From Novosphingobium hassiacum (GTDB lineage: Bacteria; Pseudomonadota; Alphaproteobacteria; Sphingomonadales; Sphingomonadaceae), in the NCBI RefSeq assembly GCF_014196055.1, contig NZ_JACICY010000003.1, forward strand, positions 372,001 through 436,000: 64,000 bases of DNA, in the 5' to 3' direction. Below, in pieces: positions 29,277 through 37,207 of the stretch. The notes beneath the pieces are model-generated. The model was not told the origin of the DNA and ran no database searches. It was given only the letters and a program-made list of their open reading frames with translations. Within the stretch, counting starts at the first letter, position 1; every line of letters starts with the position of its first letter. A program made the translations under genes and the position numbers.

Positions 29277-31255
29277 CACTTGCCCTCGCAGGCGTTCTGT
29301 TCAGGGGTGTCGAGGAACGGCGCGAACGGGCAGTTGACGTAGCGCAGCCGCACCCCGGCCGGCGTCAGCGTGTCGGCGCGGATGGCCTTGGGCGCATTGC
29401 CGATACCGCCCACCTTCAACCCGCCGTTGTGCGTGCCCAGGAACGAGATCATGTCGTCCTGATCGATGCCATCGCCCGAAATTCCGATCGCGCCGACAAG
29501 CTGGTTGCCGCGATAGATCGGGACCGAGCCCGGAAAGATCTGAATGCCATTGGCGAGGCGCTTCTTGCCGGTCGGGCCGTCCGGCACGGCAGTACAGGTC
29601 TGGACGACATCGCGCGCATTCAGCCGACCTTCGACAAACACCGCGTGCTGAAGCAGGTTCGCCTTGACCAGCGCGATCTGCAAGCCGGTGGCGAACGGAC
29701 TGAAATCGGTGATCGGGCGCGACAGCGGGCCATGGGGGCGTCCCACTTCGCCATCGGGATAGAACGGACGCGAGATATTGCCGCCGGACCGGTCGCCGAA
29801 CGCGATCTTGCCGGTCAACGCGGTCTGGTCCCCAAAAAAGTCGCGCGCGCGCTGCACGAACGCCGGAATCTCGGCGTCGGTGTCATCATTCAACTGCTGC
29901 GCGGCGACACTGTTCGAGAAGAACGCGGCGGTTCGCGCTTTTTGCAACGAAACGTCGATCCCGAAGATCGGCGCGTCCGGGCCGCGCACCAGCCCGAGCA
30001 CCTCGCCGAATGTATCGACGACCGAGATCGAGACTTGCGCCCGGCTGTCGAGCGGGCGGCGGATCTGCGCGCGGGCGCGCGTCATGATCGTGAACGCTTC
30101 TTCCAGCACGGCGCGTACTTCGGCAGCGGTCAGCGGTTGGCTGGTCGTGCCGCCGTCGGTCGCTGCCTTGACAGGGTAGCGATTGGCGCCCGACCCGTTC
30201 GAAAGCACATAGGCATCGGCAAGTGAAAACTCGGCGGAAGTCGCGCGGCGAATGCCGGACTTTTCCGTGCCATAGGGCGTACCAGCGACAACGCCGGTGC
30301 CATCATAATAGCCCCGCACCGGAATCAGCGTACCGATCGAGCCACTGATCGCGGCGAAGCTGGTCTGAAGCGGGTGCAGTCCTTCGATCCGCGCATCGGC
30401 GAAGCGCAACGTCGATCCGTCGACCGTGATCCTGTCCGCGCGAATGTCAGCGGCGGGCGCGAAACCCTGAATCCCGGCGAGTGCCATGAACTCTTCCGGA
30501 TCGCCATCGACGTCGGTCACGTTCGGATCGAAGCCGTAATCGCCATCGGCCATCACGCCGATGCCGCCCACGACCACGCCGTTCTTGTACAGCGGCAACC
30601 CGCCGGGATCGGCCGCGAGGCCGAGCGGCGCGCGCTTGGGACCGATGAACGCCGCAGCGCCCGCGTTGCCTGTGCTGAACCGCGCGGCCAGGTCTGAGCA
30701 CGGAAGCGAACTGAACTGCACACCGAACAGCGGGCCCGACTCCAGTCCCGGCGTATTCGGCGCGGGCGGGAAATGCTCCTGCACGATCATGCTGGCGGTG
30801 CGGGTAGAGAAGGCATTGCCGCTCGATGACAGGTAGGCGGCTGTAACAGCCTTCGAGATCGCGCCCATCGTCGCTTCGACTTCGAGCCCCTGTGCATCGA
30901 CCTCACGCGGCGAAATCTCACCCGTTGCGGTGCGGCGGCTGGTGAACATCCGCGTCGCAGCGCCATTCATGCGGAACACCGCGAGCACATTACCGACGCG
31001 ATCGACCACGGCGATGATCGCCGGATAGTTGAGCGCGCGCGCCTCACCCACCGCCTGGGCCACGATCTGCTGAACTTCGCTGACCGACAGCGATTCCTGC
31101 GCAGGGTCGGCAAAGAAGCGCGATGCGGCGGCTGGCGTGGGCGTCGGTTCGAACGTCGTACCAGAGCCAGAATCGCCGCCCCCGCAGCCTGCCAGCGCAA
31201 GCGAAAACGACAGGGCAATCGCCGTGGTCTGGCGCAGGGCCAAGGGCAGACGCAT
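29276..31255 (-). CDS. Lipoprotein with two HbpS/GlcG-like domains
   Basis: The 659-residue protein has the lipobox LALAGC followed by GGGDSGSG, so it is a lipid-anchored envelope protein. Two copies of the HbpS/GlcG (DUF336) pattern are present. The first is at about residues 50-250 (IIAVVDRVGNVLAVFRMNGA; LPLYKNGVVVGGIGVMADGD). The second is at about 370-630 (VSISVVDTFGEVLGLVRG; VPIYRGNQLVGAIGISGDG). HbpS-type domains bind haem in Streptomyces; others bind small metabolites or have no known ligand. Each copy has a long insertion. ATG 31255 was chosen over TTG 31258 and gives a TGATG overlap with the preceding cytochrome. Lying among multihaem cytochrome genes, a haem-handling or cofactor-delivery role is plausible but unproven. 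Confidence 0.8.
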   Translation of the reverse strand: MRLPLALRQTTAIALSFSLALAGCGGGDSGSGTTFEPTPTPAAASRFFADPAQESLSVSEVQQIVAQAVGEARALNYPAIIAVVDRVGNVLAVFRMNGAATRMFTSRRTATGEISPREVDAQGLEVEATMGAISKAVTAAYLSSSGNAFSTRTASMIVQEHFPPAPNTPGLESGPLFGVQFSSLPCSDLAARFSTGNAGAAAFIGPKRAPLGLAADPGGLPLYKNGVVVGGIGVMADGDYGFDPNVTDVDGDPEEFMALAGIQGFAPAADIRADRITVDGSTLRFADARIEGLHPLQTSFAAISGSIGTLIPVRGYYDGTGVVAGTPYGTEKSGIRRATSAEFSLADAYVLSNGSGANRYPVKAATDGGTTSQPLTAAEVRAVLEEAFTIMTRARAQIRRPLDSRAQVSISVVDTFGEVLGLVRGPDAPIFGIDVSLQKARTAAFFSNSVAAQQLNDDTDAEIPAFVQRARDFFGDQTALTGKIAFGDRSGGNISRPFYPDGEVGRPHGPLSRPITDFSPFATGLQIALVKANLLQHAVFVEGRLNARDVVQTCTAVPDGPTGKKRLANGIQIFPGSVPIYRGNQLVGAIGISGDGIDQDDMISFLGTHNGGLKVGGIGNAPKAIRADTLTPAGVRLRYVNCPFAPFLDTPEQNACEGK

Positions 31256-32673
31256 CAACGCAGGCTCCGGATCGATCGCACGGCTCCGCCAAGGGCGCGC
31301 CGGAATGCAAGCGGCTGGAAGCCATTAGGGTCACGCACCGCTGCGTAGGCTTGGTTGATCTGCACGCGCAGGTTGGTCGCCGACCCCGCCGGCACCATGC
31401 CCTGATTGACCAGTCCGTTGAGCAGCGTGTCCACTGCCATGACCGACTGCACCGCGCCTTCGTAGTCGGTGAACCGCTCACCGATGGCATCGCTGGCAAT
31501 CGAATCCATGATCGCAAAGGTCTGCTCGCGGGTGAATGCCGCCGACGCAAAGCGCGATGAGAGCTGATCGGCCGACTGGCGCAAGGCCTGTGCCGCAGCG
31601 ACCGTCTCCGCACGGTTTGCACCCATCGCGCGGTGGAACGCCTTGCTCTTCGCGTCGAACGCAGCCGCCGCATCCGGGGCGACAGCGCGCGCCGCTGCCA
31701 GCAGCATGATCATGTTCTCGTCGTTGTAGGGCGGCATGCCCCGCGCGATCGGGCGACCCGGGTTGGCGACGGCAGATACACCGCCTTCCTCGTTGTCATA
31801 GATGCGGCGGTGGCAGGAATGGCAATCGTAGAACGTAAATTCGGGGAAGATCCCGTCCATCGCGCGCGCCGGCTGGCTGAACAGTTCGAGGCTGCGCTTG
31901 ACCGCCTCGGCCTGCCCGACAGCCCACATCCGCATCGAATTGGTCTTGCCGCCCTTGCGCCGCACATAGTCGGCGTCTTCATCGTGATGCTGCTGCAGCG
32001 TCGTGAACAGGTCGAGCTCGAACGAGATCCGCGGGTGGCCGGCCGCCATGATCCGGTGCGCGATGAACTGCCCCTTGGCGTCGCCCGAGAAGTGGCAATC
32101 GAGGCAGACCTGCGCCTTGACCTGGGGGTTGACGAGATTGGTCATGCCCTGCGCGACATTGCGCGCGTGGCTTGCGCCGACCGTGTAATGTGAGGCGAGC
32201 CAGCCGCTTGACGCGCCGTGACATGCTTCGCAATCGACGCCGTCCGACGCGCGCGCGGCTCCTGGCGAGGCATGACATCCGGCGCATTCGCGCTGAACGC
32301 CTGCCGCATCGAGACCCATCCGCCGCACGATCGCTTGCCCGCGGGGTTCCTGCACCGATGCCCAGGCGCGGCTGTGCGAACCCGTTGGCGAGGATTCCTC
32401 CTGCCAGCGCAAAACTTCGTCCTGGCGCACAACTGTGCCGTCCGCCGCACTGCGACCGTGGCATGTCGATCCCGCGCACGAGGCTACGCCCTGATGTCCA
32501 CGCAACGTCGCCCCGGCGCTTTGCGCCTGGACCGCAGCGGGTGAAATCAGCGCAGAAGCGCCCAACGCAGCACCGGCCATAGCCAGGCACGCGGCGACAG
32601 CCAGCGCTCCTGCACGAGGCACAGCGCGGCACCACGCCGCTAGCCGCCGAAAAGACACGAAAATATCGAGCAT
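31255..32673 (-). CDS. Multihaem (predicted pentahaem) cytochrome c, first gene of operon
   Basis: This is 472 residues from ATG 32673, with GAGGGG upstream. An N-terminal hydrophobic segment (ALAVAACLAMAGAALGASALI) precedes an Ala-rich cleavage site. Haem motifs are an unusual CAGSTCH (CX4CH, about residue 67), CAGCH (131), CEACH (149), CLDCH (191) and CHSCH (285), a cytochrome c554-like series. The last 150 residues have no haem motif and look helical. Predicted location is the periplasm, passing electrons between inner membrane donors and the outer-membrane components encoded downstream. A 166-base gap before it separates it from the aldehyde dehydrogenase gene and should contain the operon promoter. 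Confidence 0.87.
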   Translation of the reverse strand: MLDIFVSFRRLAAWCRAVPRAGALAVAACLAMAGAALGASALISPAAVQAQSAGATLRGHQGVASCAGSTCHGRSAADGTVVRQDEVLRWQEESSPTGSHSRAWASVQEPRGQAIVRRMGLDAAGVQRECAGCHASPGAARASDGVDCEACHGASSGWLASHYTVGASHARNVAQGMTNLVNPQVKAQVCLDCHFSGDAKGQFIAHRIMAAGHPRISFELDLFTTLQQHHDEDADYVRRKGGKTNSMRMWAVGQAEAVKRSLELFSQPARAMDGIFPEFTFYDCHSCHRRIYDNEEGGVSAVANPGRPIARGMPPYNDENMIMLLAAARAVAPDAAAAFDAKSKAFHRAMGANRAETVAAAQALRQSADQLSSRFASAAFTREQTFAIMDSIASDAIGERFTDYEGAVQSVMAVDTLLNGLVNQGMVPAGSATNLRVQINQAYAAVRDPNGFQPLAFRRALGGAVRSIRSLR

Positions 32674-32839
32674 TGCCCCTCGTCCCCACCGGTCCCCGCA
32701 TGATCGGGCTTTGCCCTTTATCATGCGCTGCCGGAAGTGCTGCAATGCGACCCCGATATGGACAGACTAGGGCACGATGCCCCTGCGATTCAAGTCACTA
32801 TTCATGTTTCCGACAGATTTCCGGCGCTTTGCAGAACCT
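32674..32839 (-). promoter_or_regulatory. Upstream region of the cytochrome operon
   Basis: This gap contains a perfect palindrome GGGCA-cga-TGCCC (32770-32782), about 100 bases before the ATG. It also has a TGAT...ATCA pair (32701-32723). No FNR/CRP-type box or confident -35/-10 is visible. It should hold the promoter for the four cytochrome genes if the upstream dehydrogenase transcript stops here. Confidence 0.4.
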
Positions 32840-34276
32840 TTACCGACGGCGGATGACCATGTTGCGGATTTCTGACATGTCTTCCATGGCAAAGCGGATG
32901 CCCTCGCGGCCCAGGCCCGAATCCTTCACCCCGCCATAAGGCATGTTGTCGACGCGGTAGCTCGACACGTCGTTGACCACGATTCCGCCCACGTCGAGCC
33001 TGTCCCACGCGTCCATAACCTTGTGCAGATCGGACGTGAACAGCCCCGCCTGCAGGCCGAACTTGCTGTCGTTGACCTCGTCGAGCGCGGCATCCCAGTC
33101 GGTGAACTTCGACAGAATCACCACCGGGCCGAATGCTTCTTCGGTATAGACGTCCATCTCGCGCGTGCAGCCTTCGAGCAGCGTCGCCTCGAGCATGTTG
33201 CCCTCGCACCCGCCGCCTGCCAGCAACCGCGCGCCACCAGCCACCGCCGCGTCGATCCAGTCCTTCAGGCGCTGCGCTTCCTTGGCCGAGATCATCGGTC
33301 CGATGAACGTCTCGCGCACCTTGGGATCCCCGGACTTGAGCGCCTTTACCTGATCGGCCAACCTGTCGCGGAACGTGTCATAGATATCGGCGTGGATGAT
33401 CACACGCTGGACATGGATGCACGACTGGCCCGACTGATAGTACCCGCCGAAGATCACGCGCGCGAGCGCGTGATCCAGATCGGCGTCCTTGTCGACCACC
33501 ACCGCAGCGTTCCCGCCCAGCTCCAGCACGACCTTCTTCTTGCCCGCCTTGGCCTTCAGCTCCCAGCCCACGCCCGGCGATCCGGTGAACGAGAGCAGCT
33601 TGAGCCGCTCATCGGTGGTGAACAGGTCCGCGCCGTCGCGGCTGGCCGGCAGGATCGAGAACGCGCCCTCGGGCAGCACATCGCATTCGGCCAGCACTTC
33701 GCCCATGATGATCGCGCCCAGTGGCGTCAGCGAAGCGGGTTTCATCACGAACGGACAGCCCATCGCGATGGCCGGGGCGATCTTGTGCGCAGCCAGGTTC
33801 AGCGGGAAGTTGAACGGCGAGATGAAGCTGCACGGCCCGATCGGCACGCGCTTCCACATGCCCATGTAACCCTTGGCGCGGGGCGAAATATCCAGCGGCT
33901 GGACCTCACCATAATTGCGCGTCGCTTCTTCGGCAGCGATGCGGAACGTGTCGATCAAGCGGCCCACTTCGCCTTCCGAATCGGCAATCGGCTTGCCCGC
34001 CTCGACGCAGAGCGCATAGGCCAGCTCGTCCTTGCGCTCGTCAAACCGCTTTACGCAGTGGTCGAGCACGTCGCGCTTCTCATAGCTCGCCAACCGCGCC
34101 ATCGGCTCGGCCGCGCGCACCGCGCCCGCGATTGCTTCGTCGATCACGTCGGGCGTGGCGAGAGCGGTGCGAAACGCGACTTCGCCGGTGAACTTGTCGG
34201 TCACCTTGAGGTCGGTGTTGGGCTGCACTGCCTTGTTGTTGAGATAGAGCGGATAGACGTCTTTGAGCTGGGTCAT
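32840..34276 (-). CDS. Aldehyde dehydrogenase family protein
   Basis: This 478-residue NAD(P)-dependent enzyme has catalytic Glu in LELGGNAAVVV, catalytic Cys in QSGQSCIHVQRV, the cofactor-site motifs ISPFNFPLN and LLSFTGSPGVGWELK, and the C-terminal MPYGGVKDSGLGREG. It resembles the lactaldehyde/succinate-semialdehyde group. ATG 34276 has GGGAGAG upstream. It is co-directional with and just downstream of an acetolactate synthase-type gene. Such pairing suggests shared carbon metabolism, but the aldehyde substrate is not determined. Confidence 0.93.
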   Translation of the reverse strand: MTQLKDVYPLYLNNKAVQPNTDLKVTDKFTGEVAFRTALATPDVIDEAIAGAVRAAEPMARLASYEKRDVLDHCVKRFDERKDELAYALCVEAGKPIADSEGEVGRLIDTFRIAAEEATRNYGEVQPLDISPRAKGYMGMWKRVPIGPCSFISPFNFPLNLAAHKIAPAIAMGCPFVMKPASLTPLGAIIMGEVLAECDVLPEGAFSILPASRDGADLFTTDERLKLLSFTGSPGVGWELKAKAGKKKVVLELGGNAAVVVDKDADLDHALARVIFGGYYQSGQSCIHVQRVIIHADIYDTFRDRLADQVKALKSGDPKVRETFIGPMISAKEAQRLKDWIDAAVAGGARLLAGGGCEGNMLEATLLEGCTREMDVYTEEAFGPVVILSKFTDWDAALDEVNDSKFGLQAGLFTSDLHKVMDAWDRLDVGGIVVNDVSSYRVDNMPYGGVKDSGLGREGIRFAMEDMSEIRNMVIRRR

Positions 34277-34284
34277 GGATCTCT

Positions 34285-34375
34285 CCCCCCTCCCGCCTGC
34301 GGGAGGGGCCGGGGGTGGGCCTTGCTGGGGCAGCAGATATGCCCACCCCTGCCCCCTCCCGCAAGCAGGAGGGGG
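34285..34375. repeat. Inverted pair of CCCTCCCGC-GCGGGAGGGG elements
   Basis: Two copies of a GC-rich unit face each other: CCCCTCCCGCCTGCGGGAGG followed by GGCCGGGGGTGGGC (34286-34320), and GCCCACCCCTGCCCCCTCCC followed by GCAAGCAGGAGGGGG (34341-34375). Each is itself palindromic. Together they can form one long stem in the 107-base gap between the synthase and dehydrogenase genes. It resembles a REP/BIME-type element and could attenuate transcription between the two genes. Confidence 0.8.
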
Positions 34376-34383
34376 AAAACGCG

Positions 34384-36060
34384 TCAAAGCGCCTTCGACA
34401 GTTCCTTGATATCCTTGTTCAGGATCTGGTCGTTCTCCGAATAGTCGACCGGGCAGTCGATCAGATGAACCCCCGGCGTCGAGTTGCAGTGATCGAGCAG
34501 CTCACGCAGATGCGCGGCACTCTCCACGCGATACCCGTTCGCGCCGTAAGCCTCGGCATACTTGACGAAATCGGGGTTGCCATAAGTAAGTCCAAAATCC
34601 TCGAAGCCCATATTGGCCTGCTTCCAGCGAATCATTCCGTAGGAGCTGTCGTTGAGGATCAGCACCGTCAGATTCAGCCCGAGCCGGACCGCTGTTTCCA
34701 TCTCCTGGCTGTTCATCATGAACCCGCCGTCCCCACAGATCGCCATGACCTTGCGATCGGGATAGAGCATCGCGCTCATCATCGCCGACGGCAGCCCCGC
34801 GCCCATCGTGGCGAGCGCATTGTCGAGCAGCACCGTGTTGGGATGATAGGCGGTAAATCCGCGCGCGAACCAGATCTTGTAGACCCCGTTGTCGAGACAG
34901 ATGATCCCGTCCTCCGGCAACGAATCGCGGATCGCCTGCACAAGATGCGGCGGGAAGATCGGGAAGCGCGCATCGGAGGCAAGCGGTGCGGTGTGGGCAA
35001 CTTCCGCCGCGCGGTAGGCCAGCATATGGTCGAAGTTCCAGGCAGGATTCGGCGTGATCGCTTCCTTCATCTGCCAGATCGCATTGGCGATATCGCCGAT
35101 CACCTCGATCGTCGGGAAGTAGACCGGATCGACTTCGGCGGTCTTGGTCGAGACGTGGATCACCGGCGTCCCGCCTTCACGCATGAAGAACGGCGGCTTT
35201 TCGATCACGTCGTGGCCGACGTTGATGATCAGGTCGGCATCTTCGACTGCACGATGGACGAAATCGCCCGCAGAAAGGGCCGCGCAACCCAGGAACTTGG
35301 GGTGCCGCTCATCGATCACGCCCTTGCCAAGCTGCGTCGTCAGGAACGGGATGCCCGACTTTTCGACGAATTCCCTCAACATCTTGCCGGTCAGCTTGCG
35401 ATTGGCACCCGCGCCGATCACCAGCACCGGCGCCTTGGCACCGTGCAATGCCTCGATCGCCTGCGCGATGGACTTGGCGTCGGCGTTGGGACGCCGGACC
35501 AGGCTACGCTTCAGCGGACGCGAATCGGTGTGTTCGTCGGCGATGTCCTCGGGCAGCTCGATATGCGTCGCGCCGGGCTTTTCCTCCTCGGCCAAGCGGT
35601 ACGCTTCGCGCACGCGGCTGGGGATGTTGTCCGATGACGCCATCTGGTGCGTAAATTTGGTGATCGGCCCCATCATCGACACCACGTCGAGGATCTGGAA
35701 GCGACCCTGCTTCGATTTCTTGATCGGCTTTTGCCCGGTGATCATCATCATCGGCATGCCGCCCAGCGTGGCATAGGCAGCAGCGGTCACGAAGTTGGTC
35801 GCGCCCGGGCCCAATGTCGCGATGCACACGCCGGTCTTGCCGGTGTGACGGCCATAAGTCGCGGCCATGAAGCCCGCGCCCTGTTCGTGCCGCGTCAGGA
35901 TAAGCTTGATCTTGGTCGAGCGTGACAGCGAATCGAGGAAGTCGAGGTTTTCCTCGCCCGGGACACCAAAGATGTACTCGCAGCCCTCTTCCTCGAGGCA
36001 CTCGATGAACAGATCGGAAGCCTTCTGGCCACCGGTGGAATGATTGCTGCCTTCGGACAT
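34384..36060 (-). CDS. Acetolactate synthase-type ThDP enzyme (large subunit)
   Basis: At 558 residues it has the three-domain ThDP fold. The catalytic Glu is E59 in TRHEQGAGFMA; the central domain begins VLVIGAGANRKL; the ThDP-Mg motif is ICGDGGFMMNSQE running to NDSSYG. The family condenses two pyruvates to 2-acetolactate. There is no ilvN regulatory-subunit gene next to it, and the layout fits the catabolic or uncharacterised acetolactate synthase-like group, so the physiological substrate is uncertain. ATG 36060 was chosen; upstream in-frame sequence is not conserved-looking. The 163-base gap above it holds no recognised element. Confidence 0.88.
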   Translation of the reverse strand: MSEGSNHSTGGQKASDLFIECLEEEGCEYIFGVPGEENLDFLDSLSRSTKIKLILTRHEQGAGFMAATYGRHTGKTGVCIATLGPGATNFVTAAAYATLGGMPMMMITGQKPIKKSKQGRFQILDVVSMMGPITKFTHQMASSDNIPSRVREAYRLAEEEKPGATHIELPEDIADEHTDSRPLKRSLVRRPNADAKSIAQAIEALHGAKAPVLVIGAGANRKLTGKMLREFVEKSGIPFLTTQLGKGVIDERHPKFLGCAALSAGDFVHRAVEDADLIINVGHDVIEKPPFFMREGGTPVIHVSTKTAEVDPVYFPTIEVIGDIANAIWQMKEAITPNPAWNFDHMLAYRAAEVAHTAPLASDARFPIFPPHLVQAIRDSLPEDGIICLDNGVYKIWFARGFTAYHPNTVLLDNALATMGAGLPSAMMSAMLYPDRKVMAICGDGGFMMNSQEMETAVRLGLNLTVLILNDSSYGMIRWKQANMGFEDFGLTYGNPDFVKYAEAYGANGYRVESAAHLRELLDHCNSTPGVHLIDCPVDYSENDQILNKDIKELSKAL

Positions 36061-36223
36061 TATCGCGTCGCTCCTGCAAGGAGACGCAGGGCAAGCCAGC
36101 GCCTCTCTTCCCAAACTGGATGCGACCCCACGGAGCGTGTCATCGGTGCGTACCGTTATGGCCGCCGCACCTGCCCCTGCGGACAGGCCTAACAAACCAT
36201 AGCGGCGGTGTCACGCCATGCGT

Positions 36224-37162
36224 TCAATAGCCCAAAGAAAGGTCAACTTGCGGCTGAAGTGGCTCACCGCGTCCAAACCGGTCCAGGTTTTCCAGAAAGC
36301 GCGTAACCGACCGCTCGAACATGCGCGTCTGCGAACGACCCGAAAGGTGCATCGAAACATGCGCGTTGGGCAGGCTCCACAGCGGATGGTCGGCTGGCAG
36401 AGGCTCGGGCGTGGTTACATCGAGAAACGCGCTGCCCGGGCGTCCTGCCGTCAGCGCCGCAACCAGCGCGTCCTGATCGATCACGCTTCCGCGCGCCACA
36501 TTGATCAACGTCGCCGTCGGCTTCATTGCGGCAAGCTCCGCCGCCCCGATCATCGCGTCGGTTTCAGCCGTTGCGGGCACCGCCAGAATCACCCAGTCGA
36601 AGGCCCCCAGTTGTCCCCGCCATTCCTCCGGCCCCAGCGCGCCCTCACCCGCCGATCGCCGAACCTTTACCACATCGACATCGAAGCCTGCCAGCCGCCG
36701 CTCGACACCCTGCCCGATCGCGCCGTAGCCGATGATCAGCGCGCGACTTCCCGCCAGCTCGACCTTGCCCGGCGCGTCGAGCAGCCACTCATGCCGGTCC
36801 TGAGCGCGCACCACTTCGCGATAACCCTTGGCGACGGTCAGCAACGCCATGACGACATATTCGGCAATCGTGATCGCGTTGATCCCGACGCCATTGGTCA
36901 GCACCACCCCGCGCTCGCGCAGCATGTCGAGCGGCATGCCATCGACACCCGCATAGATCGAATTGAGCCACTTCAGCCGCGTCGCGCTGGCAATAGCCGT
37001 CACCATCGCGTCCTTCTCGTTCAGATCCATCCACCCAATTTCGGCGTCGGGAGCCAGCTCGAGCAACTCCTGCGTCGTGCTGAAAAAGCGCGGCTTCACC
37101 CAGTCCGGCAACCGGCTCTGAACCATCGGCGCAGCAAGGGAGTTCATTACAAGGACGGTCAT
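36224..37162 (-). CDS. D-2-hydroxyacid dehydrogenase (NAD-binding)
   Basis: The 312-residue protein has a Rossmann motif ALIIGYGAIGQGVERRL, the conserved Arg motif NVARGSVIDQDALVAAL, and late NAHVSMHLSG with the catalytic His. The family interconverts 2-oxoacids and D-2-hydroxyacids using NAD(P)H. The specific substrate cannot be read from sequence. It has its own ATG at 37162, 45 bases past the cysS stop, in the same direction. Confidence 0.9.
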   Translation of the reverse strand: MTVLVMNSLAAPMVQSRLPDWVKPRFFSTTQELLELAPDAEIGWMDLNEKDAMVTAIASATRLKWLNSIYAGVDGMPLDMLRERGVVLTNGVGINAITIAEYVVMALLTVAKGYREVVRAQDRHEWLLDAPGKVELAGSRALIIGYGAIGQGVERRLAGFDVDVVKVRRSAGEGALGPEEWRGQLGAFDWVILAVPATAETDAMIGAAELAAMKPTATLINVARGSVIDQDALVAALTAGRPGSAFLDVTTPEPLPADHPLWSLPNAHVSMHLSGRSQTRMFERSVTRFLENLDRFGRGEPLQPQVDLSLGY

Positions 37163-37207
37163 AATGAGCTCTCCCGCTGGCTACGTCGTCTTAACGCTGA
37201 CGGAGCA

